DNA of 64,000 nt from positions 1 through 64,000 of the forward strand of contig NZ_JAPCZF010000013.1 in assembly GCF_025938095.1 (NCBI RefSeq), read 5' to 3'. The position numbers were made by a program, and so were the translations under genes. The notes beneath the pieces were generated by a model. It worked only from the letters and a program-made list of their open reading frames with translations. It did no database searches and was not told the origin of the DNA. Shown here in pieces: positions 17,418-24,760 of this stretch (the first letter of the stretch is position 1; every line of letters begins with the position of its first letter). The stretch is from Novosphingobium sp. JCM 18896. GTDB lineage: Bacteria > Pseudomonadota > Alphaproteobacteria > Sphingomonadales > Sphingomonadaceae.

Positions 17418-18376
17418 TGACCAAGGCATTCGCATCCACTGTCGACGAAACCGAAGATGCGTTCTCCGGACCTTGGCGCGACCCGCGCAACTTGCTGTCC
17501 GAACAGACTTACGGCGGTCATGCTTCGGTTCACGATGACGCAACGGCCCGGCAGATGGGCTTCGCGGCCGCTCCGATCGAGGGGCCGACCCACTTCAGCC
17601 AGTTCGCCCCGTTGTGTTGCCACGTTTGGGGTGACCGCTGGCTATCGGAGGGCGGCCTTTCCGTGAGCTACAAGGCGGCGGTGCTCGAAGGCGAGAAGGT
17701 CAAGGCGTTCATGGCGAAGCCTGCTGCTGGCGAGACGCAGCTGGCCGTCTGGATGACCAAGGAAGACGGCACGGAGGTCCTACGCGGCACCGCGATGGTG
17801 GGCAGCGAAAGCGAGCCGACGCCCCTGGAGCAGAAGCTTCGCGGCCTGCTCTTGGCAGATCCCCGCCGGGTGATCTTCCGGAACGTCAGCCTGGGAATGC
17901 AGCGCTCCCGGGTGAGAGCGTCGTTGGGGTACGATCGGACGATGGGGGCGCTTTATCCATTCACCCTGCGCGAAAAGCTGACCCACATCACCGAGCCGAG
18001 CCCCTGGTACGAGCAGGGCGCCCAAACGCCCTGGGGAGGCCCGATCCTGCCCATCGAGATGATCAGCGTGCTGGTCCATCACGTTGCGGAGAGTGACCCC
18101 TGGCTGCCCGAGAAGCCGACCGTCGATTTGTTCGTGGATCAGGAAATCAGGCTTCGGCGTGGCCCACTGCTGCCGGACACCGACTACGAGATCGAACGCA
18201 CTCTGATCGGTCTATCGGCAAGCAAGCGCACCGAAAGCTGCTGGGTACGCTCAGATGTGTTCCTCCCCGGTGGAACGGAGGTACTGGCGTCCATGGTGCT
18301 CAATGTCGCCAGCTTCAAGGATTCCTACCCTGGTTACCAGGAAGAGCTGGCGCAGATGGACGCCGGTGCCGGATAA
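17414..18376 (+). CDS. Hotdog/MaoC-like protein of unknown function
   Basis: 320 residues. The first part contains FAAAPIEGPTHFSQF, a helix-loop typical of hotdog-fold (MaoC-type) dehydratases and thioesterases, and the length would suit a double hotdog. I do not see the full hydratase-2 catalytic Asp-His signature with confidence, so the reaction (enoyl-CoA hydration, thioester hydrolysis or other) stays open. Two ATG codons (17414, 17417) overlap the stop of the oxidoreductase gene, so the two are almost certainly co-translated. This fits processing of the acyl-CoA product of that enzyme (inference). Confidence 0.65.
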   Translation: MMTKAFASTVDETEDAFSGPWRDPRNLLSEQTYGGHASVHDDATARQMGFAAAPIEGPTHFSQFAPLCCHVWGDRWLSEGGLSVSYKAAVLEGEKVKAFMAKPAAGETQLAVWMTKEDGTEVLRGTAMVGSESEPTPLEQKLRGLLLADPRRVIFRNVSLGMQRSRVRASLGYDRTMGALYPFTLREKLTHITEPSPWYEQGAQTPWGGPILPIEMISVLVHHVAESDPWLPEKPTVDLFVDQEIRLRRGPLLPDTDYEIERTLIGLSASKRTESCWVRSDVFLPGGTEVLASMVLNVASFKDSYPGYQEELAQMDAGAG

Positions 18377-18433
18377 GTACGGACGAGAGGGTTTGTAAGC
18401 TAGTACGGTGCGTGGCGGATCGGCAGGGCAAGC

Positions 18434-19198
18434 ATGAGCGGGCTTTTTGAAGTAAGCGGGAAATCCGTGCTCGTCACCGGCGGTGCGCGAGGGATCGGCG
18501 CGATGATCGCCCGCAGCTTCGTCGAGAATGGCGCGCGCGTGATGATCGCCTCGCGCAAGGCGGCCGACTGCAACCAGTTCGCAGCGAAGCTGGCGAAGTT
18601 CGGGGACTGCCTTTCCGTCCCTGCCGATCTGTCGCAAGTAGGCGAAATCGAGCGGCTTGCCGACGCCGTCGTCGACAGGTTCGGCACGCTCGACGTGCTC
18701 GTCAACAACGCCGGCGCCACTTGGGGCGCTCCGCTGGGGGAGTTTCCCGAAGCCGGCTGGGATAAAACCCTCAACATCAACCTCAAAGCCCCGTTCTTTC
18801 TGGTGCAGGCGCTGCTCCCGGCGCTGGAAAGTTCGGCGGCCGGCGCAAGCGTTATCAACATCGCCTCTGTGGACGGACTTTCTCCGCCGCCGTTCGACAG
18901 CTTTGCCTATTCCGCCTCCAAGGCCGGACTGATCATGCTGACCCGGCATCTGGCAGCCAAGCTTGGCCCGAGGAACATTCGCGTTAATGCGGTTGCGCCT
19001 GGCTTCTTTGCTACCGACATGACCCGCGGCGTGCTGGAAGGAGTCGAGGCAAAGGTGATCGAGAGTGTCCCTTTGCGTCGTCTTGGCAAGCCAGAGGATA
19101 TTGGCGGCCTGTGCCTCTTTCTGGCTTCGCGCGCTTCTTCCTTCGTGCACGGCGCTGTTATCCCGTGCGATGGTGGGATGGAATCGTGCGGGCGGTGA
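18434..19198 (+). CDS. SDR family oxidoreductase
   Basis: 254 residues, classical SDR. TGGARGIG at about residues 15-22, NNAGA, catalytic Ser in NIASVDG, and YSASK are all intact; the protein ends with CDGGMES. It probably acts as a 3-hydroxyacyl-CoA or alcohol dehydrogenase in the same + strand run as the long ACAD and oxidoreductase, 57 bp after the hotdog-like gene. Confidence 0.87.
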   Translation: MSGLFEVSGKSVLVTGGARGIGAMIARSFVENGARVMIASRKAADCNQFAAKLAKFGDCLSVPADLSQVGEIERLADAVVDRFGTLDVLVNNAGATWGAPLGEFPEAGWDKTLNINLKAPFFLVQALLPALESSAAGASVINIASVDGLSPPPFDSFAYSASKAGLIMLTRHLAAKLGPRNIRVNAVAPGFFATDMTRGVLEGVEAKVIESVPLRRLGKPEDIGGLCLFLASRASSFVHGAVIPCDGGMESCGR

Positions 19199-19294
19199 TC
19201 CTGGGACCGGATAAGGGCCGACGTGCAGATGACGTGCTATGCTCGGGACCACCAACGATCAGGTTCACGCACCGGGACTATACTGGAGATCTAG

Positions 19295-20005
19295 ATGGAC
19301 GATGGCCTTGATGCCCTGATTCAGGAGTCCGCCGCGGAGAGGCGGAACGGAAATCGCAGGAACATGAACATTCCTACGGGCAAGGCGGGAGAAATCGTCG
19401 CCGAACTCGAGCGCCGCCTCATCATGGGCTACTACAAGGCTGGCGAAAACCTATCCTTCAACATGCTCGCCGAAACCTTTGAAGTCAGCCGTCAGCCCGT
19501 CAGCGCGGCTATAGGACACTTGCGTGCGTCGGGTTACGTGGAGGTACTGCCCCAGGTCGGTTGCCGGGTCGTGAAGCCTTCCAAGGAAGAGATTTTCGAT
19601 TTTTTCCGCATCCACAGCGCCATCGAAGCGACCGCCGTCGAACTGGCCGTAGAGCGCAAGACGAAGGTTGGAGTTGGGCAGCTGCGCGCGATCAAGCCGC
19701 CACCGGTCAAAGACCTCGGCGCGGTGCCGGCGCGAGCGGCTTATATCCGCTATATCGATGCGTTCCATGAGCAGATATGGGCAATGGCAAAGGCGCCGAT
19801 GCTCGAGGGCCAGTTCAGCGGCATGCGAAACCTGGCAAGCTTTTACCTTTGGCAAGGCATCTCCAGCCTCGCCCCCAAGATTGCCAACGTGTTAAATCAG
19901 GAGCGTACGAAGATCGCCGACCTGATTGCCGCGGGTGACAAGGAGGGCGCGGCGGCCCTCATGCGCAGCCACATTCTCGGAAAACCCGCCCTGGTCTTCG
20001 ACTAG
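19295..20005 (+). CDS. GntR family transcriptional regulator (FCD type)
   Basis: 236 residues. The N-terminal winged helix-turn-helix covers about residues 28-92 (LAETFEVSRQPVSAAIGHLR), followed by an all-helical effector domain with RIHSAIEATAVELAVE, typical of the FadR/FCD branch. It lies between two catabolic runs. The CATG palindrome 67 bp after its stop, together with two more copies before the Rieske operon and the long ACAD, makes it the best local candidate for binding that palindrome (inference). A 12-bp-stem hairpin directly after the stop probably ends its transcript. Confidence 0.88.
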   Translation: MDDGLDALIQESAAERRNGNRRNMNIPTGKAGEIVAELERRLIMGYYKAGENLSFNMLAETFEVSRQPVSAAIGHLRASGYVEVLPQVGCRVVKPSKEEIFDFFRIHSAIEATAVELAVERKTKVGVGQLRAIKPPPVKDLGAVPARAAYIRYIDAFHEQIWAMAKAPMLEGQFSGMRNLASFYLWQGISSLAPKIANVLNQERTKIADLIAAGDKEGAAALMRSHILGKPALVFD

Positions 20006-20011
20006 CTTCGG

Positions 20012-20048
20012 CGCTGCCACGGTTCAGCTGGCCACGACCGTGGCAGCG
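20012..20048 (+). terminator. Strong hairpin after GntR gene
   Basis: CGCTGCCACGGT (20012-20023) is perfectly complementary to ACCGTGGCAGCG (20037-20048), a 12-bp GC-rich stem with a 13-nt loop starting 6 bp after the GntR stop. No T-run follows, so it may be a terminator of the Rho-assisted kind or an RNA-stabilising hairpin. Confidence 0.6.
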
Positions 20049-20071
20049 ACGCCTGCAAGCATTTGCATGTG

Positions 20072-20088
20072 GCATGCTGACATGTTAC
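20072..20088. promoter_or_regulatory. CATG-centred palindrome, putative operator (site 2 of 3)
   Basis: GCATGCTGACATGTTAC, with core CTGACATGTTAC, 46 bp before the extradiol dioxygenase start. It shares the GCAT-N-CTRRCATGT-YA layout with the sites at 12012 and 21963. Position close to the start fits a repressor operator. Confidence 0.55.
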
Positions 20089-20134
20089 CTGCAGACCTTC
20101 GACTTGAACGCCAGATTCACGAAGGATGGGATGC

Positions 20135-21028
20135 ATGGTTGCGGTAACTGAGCTCGGGTACATGGGCCTTACGGTGTCCGACGGGGCTGCCTGGAAGGAC
20201 TACGCGGCGCAATGCGTCGGGCTGGAGGTGCACGACGAAGGCGAGGGTGATCGATTCTACTTGCGCATGGACAACTGGCACCATCGCTTCGTCGTTCACG
20301 TGGGCGAGGGCGACGACCTCGCCTACATGGGCTGGCGCGTGGCCGGCGAGCCTGAGCTTCGCGAAATGGAGGAGCTCCTCTCGGCCAACGGTATCGACTA
20401 CACTGTCGCCACCTTGGAAGAGAACGAGGAGCGCAGCGTTCTCGGGCATTTGAAGTTGAAGGATCCGGCCGGCGTTCCCGTCGAGATCTTCTATGGCCCG
20501 CGCGTCGATACGCATTTCCCGTTCTACCCGGGGCGCCGGATGCACGACGGTTTCGTCACGCAAAATGCCGGACTTGGACACTGTCTGATCGCGTCCACAG
20601 ACATGCGGGCCACCTACGATTTCTACCGTATGCTGGGGCTGTCCGGCTCGATCGAATATCATCTCGGCACCCCAGGCGGCGTGATCAAGCCGTTCTTCAT
20701 GCACTGTAACGACCGGCAGCATTCGATCGCGTTCGGAGTGCCCTCGGACGGGAAGCTGCTGAACCACATGATGCTCGAATACAAGTCGATCGACGACCTT
20801 GGGGCGTCGCACGACATCATCAGAAAGCGCCAGATCCCAGTCGCCCTGCAGTTGGGCAAGCATGCCAACGACAAGGCGCTCACGTTCTACTCGGCGACGC
20901 CTTCGGGCTGGTTGATGGAACTGGGCTGGGGTGGCTGCAAGCCGGAACCGCAACGTTCGTATCACCACCTGGATGTCTTTGGCCACGGCCCCGAGGCGAC
21001 CGGGATCGGCCTTGATGTTCAGCTGTAA
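20135..21028 (+). CDS. Type I extradiol ring-cleavage dioxygenase (BphC-like)
   Basis: 297 residues with two vicinal-oxygen-chelate domains, like 2,3-dihydroxybiphenyl 1,2-dioxygenase. The three Fe(II) ligands fall where expected: His149 (GLGHC), His211 (LNHMMLEY) and Glu262 (GWLMELGWG), against His146/His210/Glu260 in BphC. It opens a catechol next to the hydroxyls to a yellow meta-cleavage product. I chose the ATG at 20135 because GAAGGA lies 8 bp before it; the ATG at 20126 has no room for a ribosome site. It leads the run with dihydrodiol dehydrogenase, Rieske dioxygenase and hydrolase. Confidence 0.93.
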   Translation: MVAVTELGYMGLTVSDGAAWKDYAAQCVGLEVHDEGEGDRFYLRMDNWHHRFVVHVGEGDDLAYMGWRVAGEPELREMEELLSANGIDYTVATLEENEERSVLGHLKLKDPAGVPVEIFYGPRVDTHFPFYPGRRMHDGFVTQNAGLGHCLIASTDMRATYDFYRMLGLSGSIEYHLGTPGGVIKPFFMHCNDRQHSIAFGVPSDGKLLNHMMLEYKSIDDLGASHDIIRKRQIPVALQLGKHANDKALTFYSATPSGWLMELGWGGCKPEPQRSYHHLDVFGHGPEATGIGLDVQL

Positions 21029-21052
21029 GGTCGCCGGGGCGAGGTGGCCGCG

Positions 21053-21901
21053 GTGAACGGTCTGGAGGGAAAAGTCGCGATCGTCACGGGCGGCAGCTCG
21101 GGTATCGGCGAAGCGACGGTTCGTCGCCTCTGTGAGTTGGGCGCGCGAACGGTGATTGCCGACGTGGATGCCGAGCGCGGCGAGGCGATCGTAGGCGATC
21201 TCGCCGCTAGCGGGGCGACTGCCGCATTCTGGCGCACCGACATCCTCGCAGAAGATCAGATCCGCGGAGTGGTTGAATTTGCCGTAGGCCAATACGGCCG
21301 GCTCGACATCCTTGTGAACAGTGCGGGCATACCGCGCTCGATCGCGCCGGACTGCGAAGTCGTCGATATGACCACGGAGATGTGGAACTTGACGCTCGCC
21401 GGCCACCTGACGAGCACGATGTTGGCTTGCAAATACAGCCTGCCGCCCATGATCCGTGGTGGCGGCGGAAGTATCGTCAACGTGTCTTCCGCCTCGTCGT
21501 TCGACGCCACGGTTGATCTGACAGCCTATTCCGCCGCCAAGGCCGGCGTGAACCAGCTCACCCGCGAGGTGGCCGCGACCTACGGCCGTGACAACGTCCG
21601 CTGCAATGCGGTCGTGCCAGGGGCCATCCTGACGCCGCGTGGCCGCAAGACCATGGGCCGCGAAATGTTCGAGCTGTTCGCCTCGGAAACGCCCCTGCCG
21701 CGGCTCGCCGAAGCCATCGACGTCGCCAATGCGATTGTCTTCTTTGCTTCGGCGGAATCCATGATGATCACCGGCCAGACCTTGGTCGTCGACGGCGGAA
21801 TGATGACCAAGCTGCCCTATTGGCTCCCGAAGATGAAGGCGAGCCGAGGCGCCCGGTTCGACGAGACGACCGCGAAGTACACGGATCCGTCAGACGGCTG
21901 A
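21053..21901 (+). CDS. SDR, probable cis-dihydrodiol dehydrogenase
   Basis: Classical SDR with TGGSSGIG, NSAGI, Ser in NVSSASS and YSAAK, about 282 residues with a longer C-terminal tail than FabG. It sits between the extradiol and Rieske dioxygenase genes, the place of the dehydrogenase that turns the cis-dihydrodiol (or dihydrodiol-carboxylate) into a catechol. The role is inferred from context. A GTG at 21053 has GAGG 8 bp before it and gives the usual MNGLEGKVAIVTGG-like N-terminus; a GTG at 21044 in the same frame is the alternative. Confidence 0.85.
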   Translation: MNGLEGKVAIVTGGSSGIGEATVRRLCELGARTVIADVDAERGEAIVGDLAASGATAAFWRTDILAEDQIRGVVEFAVGQYGRLDILVNSAGIPRSIAPDCEVVDMTTEMWNLTLAGHLTSTMLACKYSLPPMIRGGGGSIVNVSSASSFDATVDLTAYSAAKAGVNQLTREVAATYGRDNVRCNAVVPGAILTPRGRKTMGREMFELFASETPLPRLAEAIDVANAIVFFASAESMMITGQTLVVDGGMMTKLPYWLPKMKASRGARFDETTAKYTDPSDG

Positions 21902-21962
21902 TCTCGCGAACGCCTGACACGAGAATTTCGGATCATTCGTCGAGAGGGTTTACACCGTTCTA

Positions 21963-21979
21963 GCATTCTGGCATGTCAG
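21963..21979. promoter_or_regulatory. CATG-centred palindrome, putative operator (site 3 of 3)
   Basis: GCATTCTGGCATGTCAG, with core CTGGCATGTCAG, ends 25 bp before the Rieske alpha-subunit start. It matches the layout of the sites at 12012 and 20072. Overlap with the expected promoter or leader fits control by repression. Confidence 0.55.
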
Positions 21980-22004
21980 TTGAACACGATGCGTGGGGAA
22001 GACG

Positions 22005-23369
22005 ATGCCCATCACCCGAGACACAATCACCGGAATGCTGTCTGAGGACCACGAAGGCGGGCTCTTCAGAGTTCGCAGGTCCGCGTTCACGGACGACCAG
22101 CTCTTCGAGCTCGAGATGAAGCATATTTTCGAGCAGAACTGGGTGTTCCTCGGCCACGAAGCTCAGATTCCCAACCACCACGACTTTTTCACCACGCGCA
22201 TCGGGCGCCAGCCGGTGATCATCACCCGCACCGGCGAGGGGGATGTCGTCGGCTTCCTGAACAGCTGCACGCATCGCGGCACCGAACTTCAAATCGCGAA
22301 ATGCGGGAACGCCCGGCGGCACACCTGTCCGTTCCACTCTTGGACCTTCAGTTCATCGGGGAAGTTGCTGGCGTTCGGCGATTCTCCGGTCGCCGGCTAT
22401 GGCGACGGCTTCAGAAAAGCTGACCTGGACTTGATGCCCGTCGCCCATGTCGAGAGCTACCGCGGCTTCATTTTTGGGAGCTTGTCGGCTGATGTGGTGA
22501 GCTTGGAAGATCATCTCGACGAGGCGAAAGTGTTCATCGACATGATCGTGGAGCAAGACCCCAACGGCGAAATCGAAATAATCCCAGGACCCCAGGCGTA
22601 CACTTTCGAAGGAAACTGGAAGCTTCAGACCGAGAACGGCGTCGATGGATATCACGTCAACACAATCCACGGCAATTATGTGGCTACGACGAAGAACCGC
22701 GCCCAGCTCGACGGTGCCAATGCCCGTGTCAAACCGATGGATGTTGCGAGTTTCTCCAAGTTCCCGGGTGGGTTCTACGCTTTTCGGAATGGCCACGTCG
22801 TGTTGTGGAACCAGTCTCCCAACCCCGAGGTGCGCGCCACCTGGAACCACCAAGCGGAAATCACCGATCGCTCTGGCAGCGCGAAGGGCTGGTGGATGAT
22901 CAACTGCTGGCGGAACCTGTGCCTGTATCCGAACGTGTTCCTGATGGATCAGATGAGCAGCCAGATCCGCATCATCCATCCGCTTTCGACCGGGAAGACA
23001 GAAATTAGGACGCTTTGCTTTGCGCCGAAGAGCGACTCGCCTGAAGAGCGCGCCAACAGGATCCGCCAGTACGAGGATTTCTTCAACGCCAGCGGCATGG
23101 CAACGCCGGACGATGTCGCGGCCTTCAACGCCAGTCAGCGAGGGTTCCACGCTTCCAACCTCGAGTGGAGCGATGTGTCGCGCGGCTCGCAAAACGTCAT
23201 TGAGGGCGGAGACGAGCGGGCGGCCGAGTTGGGGATCCGGCCTCGCTTCTCCGGCACCCAGCTGCAGGACGAGGCGATCTACCTGAACCAGCATCACCAT
23301 TGGCAGGACCTCCTGCTGAGAGGGATGGGCGAAGCGGCGCTCTCACCAAGGGAGACGTTGAATGCCTGA
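22005..23369 (+). CDS. Rieske ring-hydroxylating dioxygenase alpha subunit, benzoate/toluate type
   Basis: 454 residues, closely patterned on BenA/XylX: FTDDQLFELEMKHIFEQNW near the N-terminus and NLCLYPNVFLMDQ in the catalytic domain. The Rieske [2Fe-2S] ligands are C88-T-H90 and C108-x2-H111. The catalytic domain has Asp214 (bridging), His217 and His222, and an acidic pair at 369-370 (MATPDD) where the third iron ligand is expected. It should dihydroxylate an aromatic carboxylate. The ATG at 22005 follows GGGGAAG. The beta subunit gene overlaps its end. No BenC-type reductase gene is nearby. Confidence 0.94.
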   Translation: MPITRDTITGMLSEDHEGGLFRVRRSAFTDDQLFELEMKHIFEQNWVFLGHEAQIPNHHDFFTTRIGRQPVIITRTGEGDVVGFLNSCTHRGTELQIAKCGNARRHTCPFHSWTFSSSGKLLAFGDSPVAGYGDGFRKADLDLMPVAHVESYRGFIFGSLSADVVSLEDHLDEAKVFIDMIVEQDPNGEIEIIPGPQAYTFEGNWKLQTENGVDGYHVNTIHGNYVATTKNRAQLDGANARVKPMDVASFSKFPGGFYAFRNGHVVLWNQSPNPEVRATWNHQAEITDRSGSAKGWWMINCWRNLCLYPNVFLMDQMSSQIRIIHPLSTGKTEIRTLCFAPKSDSPEERANRIRQYEDFFNASGMATPDDVAAFNASQRGFHASNLEWSDVSRGSQNVIEGGDERAAELGIRPRFSGTQLQDEAIYLNQHHHWQDLLLRGMGEAALSPRETLNA

Positions 23370-23853
23370 AGCGCTGTTCAATGAAGCAGCGGCTTTGGTG
23401 GCCCGCGAAGGCTGGCTGCTGGATCAGCAGGACTGGGACGCGTGGCTCGCTCTTTACCTGCCGGAAGCGGAGTACTGGTTGCCGTGCTATTTGGAGGATG
23501 GCTCGTTGGGGTCAAACCCGATGGAGCAAATCTCGCTCATCTACTACGGGAGCCGGGCGGGACTTGAAGATCGGGTCTACCGGATCCGCACAGGTCAGTC
23601 GCTCGCCTCGATCCCGCTCCCTCGCACCGCGCACCTGGTCAGCTGCGGACACTTCGAGCAAGGCGCCGACGGCGACATCGTAGTCGGTTCGAGCTGGTCC
23701 GCGTTCAGCTATCGCCTCGAGGCGACGTACCAGTTCTTCGGTACGCAGAAGCATGTCCTGAGGCTCACCGATGATGGCCTCAAAATAGCCAAGCGGCACA
23801 TCATAGTCATGAACGACAAGATTCCATGTCCTCTCGACATATACTCGGTCTGA
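23362..23853 (+). CDS. Ring-hydroxylating dioxygenase beta subunit, benzoate type
   Basis: 163 residues of the small, NTF2-like structural subunit (BenB/XylY group). Family residues include LDQQDWDAWLALYLPEAEYW, ISLIYYGSRAGLEDRVYRIRT and FFGTQKHVLRL. It stabilises the alpha3beta3 complex and has no redox centre. The ATG overlaps the alpha-subunit stop by 8 bp, so the two are translationally coupled. Confidence 0.94.
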   Translation: MPEALFNEAAALVAREGWLLDQQDWDAWLALYLPEAEYWLPCYLEDGSLGSNPMEQISLIYYGSRAGLEDRVYRIRTGQSLASIPLPRTAHLVSCGHFEQGADGDIVVGSSWSAFSYRLEATYQFFGTQKHVLRLTDDGLKIAKRHIIVMNDKIPCPLDIYSV

Positions 23854-23911
23854 CCGACGAGTAGATCTGGAGCCGAAGCGTCAATACCGCTGGATAAAGG
23901 GAGAAGCAGAG

Positions 23912-24748
23912 ATGAGCAGCAATCCCGAGATCGGGCAGACTGTTAACGTGGGTGGCGTCAACACCAACTACATTGTAGCCGGCTCGGGCGATCCGTTGAT
24001 CCTGATCCACGGTTCAGGCCCCGGGGTCACGGCTTTCGCCAATTGGCGCGGAGTGATCCCCGACTTCGCCGAACGGTTCAAATGCTACGCTCCGGATACC
24101 CTGGGTTTCGGCTACACCGACTTTCCAGACGATATCAGCGGGTTCAACATGGACCGGTGGGTGGCACACCTCGTCGGCTTCATGGACGCGCTTGGCATCG
24201 CCAAGGCGCACGTGATCGGCAATTCGTACGGTGGCGCCTTGGCCCTGGCGGTTGCGACGCGGCATGCCGAGCGCATTGCCGGCATCGTGTTGATGGGCTC
24301 CGCCGGGCGGACCGAGTTCCAGATGACTCAGGGTCTGGAGGATGTGTGGGGCTACCAACCAAGCATGGAGAGCATGCGCGAGCTGATGCGCACCTTCGCA
24401 CACGACCCATCGTTGGTGAAGGAGGAGATCGTCCGCTCACGGTACGAGGCGAGCATCCGGCCCGGAGCGCATGAAAAGTATTCCAGTCTGTTCCCGGAAC
24501 CTCGCCAGCGGTGGCTGCAAGAGCTTGCCACGAGCGATGAAGCGCTGCGCGAAATGACGCAGCCTGTGCTGATCATTCATGGGCGCGAAGATGTGATTGT
24601 ACCTGTCGATCGCTCGATCGCCTTCCACAAAGTCATTCCAAACAGCGAACTTCATGTGTTCGCCAACTGCGGCCACTGGACCCAGATCGAGAAGCGCGAG
24701 CGGTTCGTCGAAGTGGTGATCCCGTTCCTCCAGCGCGCTGGTAGTTGA
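23912..24748 (+). CDS. Meta-cleavage-product hydrolase (C-C bond hydrolase)
   Basis: 278 residues, alpha/beta hydrolase of the TodF/DmpD/BphD group. The catalytic triad is Ser105 (GNSYGGA), Asp227 (GREDVIVP) and His255 (CGHW). The oxyanion HGSGPG motif near residue 32 is typical. It cleaves the ring-opened product to 2-hydroxypenta-2,4-dienoate and a carboxylic acid; the dienoate feeds the hydratase at 2886. A GGGAGAAG ribosome site precedes the ATG. The acid released may be activated by the adjacent ligase. Confidence 0.93.
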   Translation: MSSNPEIGQTVNVGGVNTNYIVAGSGDPLILIHGSGPGVTAFANWRGVIPDFAERFKCYAPDTLGFGYTDFPDDISGFNMDRWVAHLVGFMDALGIAKAHVIGNSYGGALALAVATRHAERIAGIVLMGSAGRTEFQMTQGLEDVWGYQPSMESMRELMRTFAHDPSLVKEEIVRSRYEASIRPGAHEKYSSLFPEPRQRWLQELATSDEALREMTQPVLIIHGREDVIVPVDRSIAFHKVIPNSELHVFANCGHWTQIEKRERFVEVVIPFLQRAGS

Positions 24749-24760
24749 GGGAGCGGGGCC

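Noticed and set aside
20117..21406. 429-codon minus-strand open frame over the extradiol dioxygenase and SDR genes
   Set aside because: The sense strand holds the iron ligands and SDR motifs at correct spacing; the antisense product resembles no protein.
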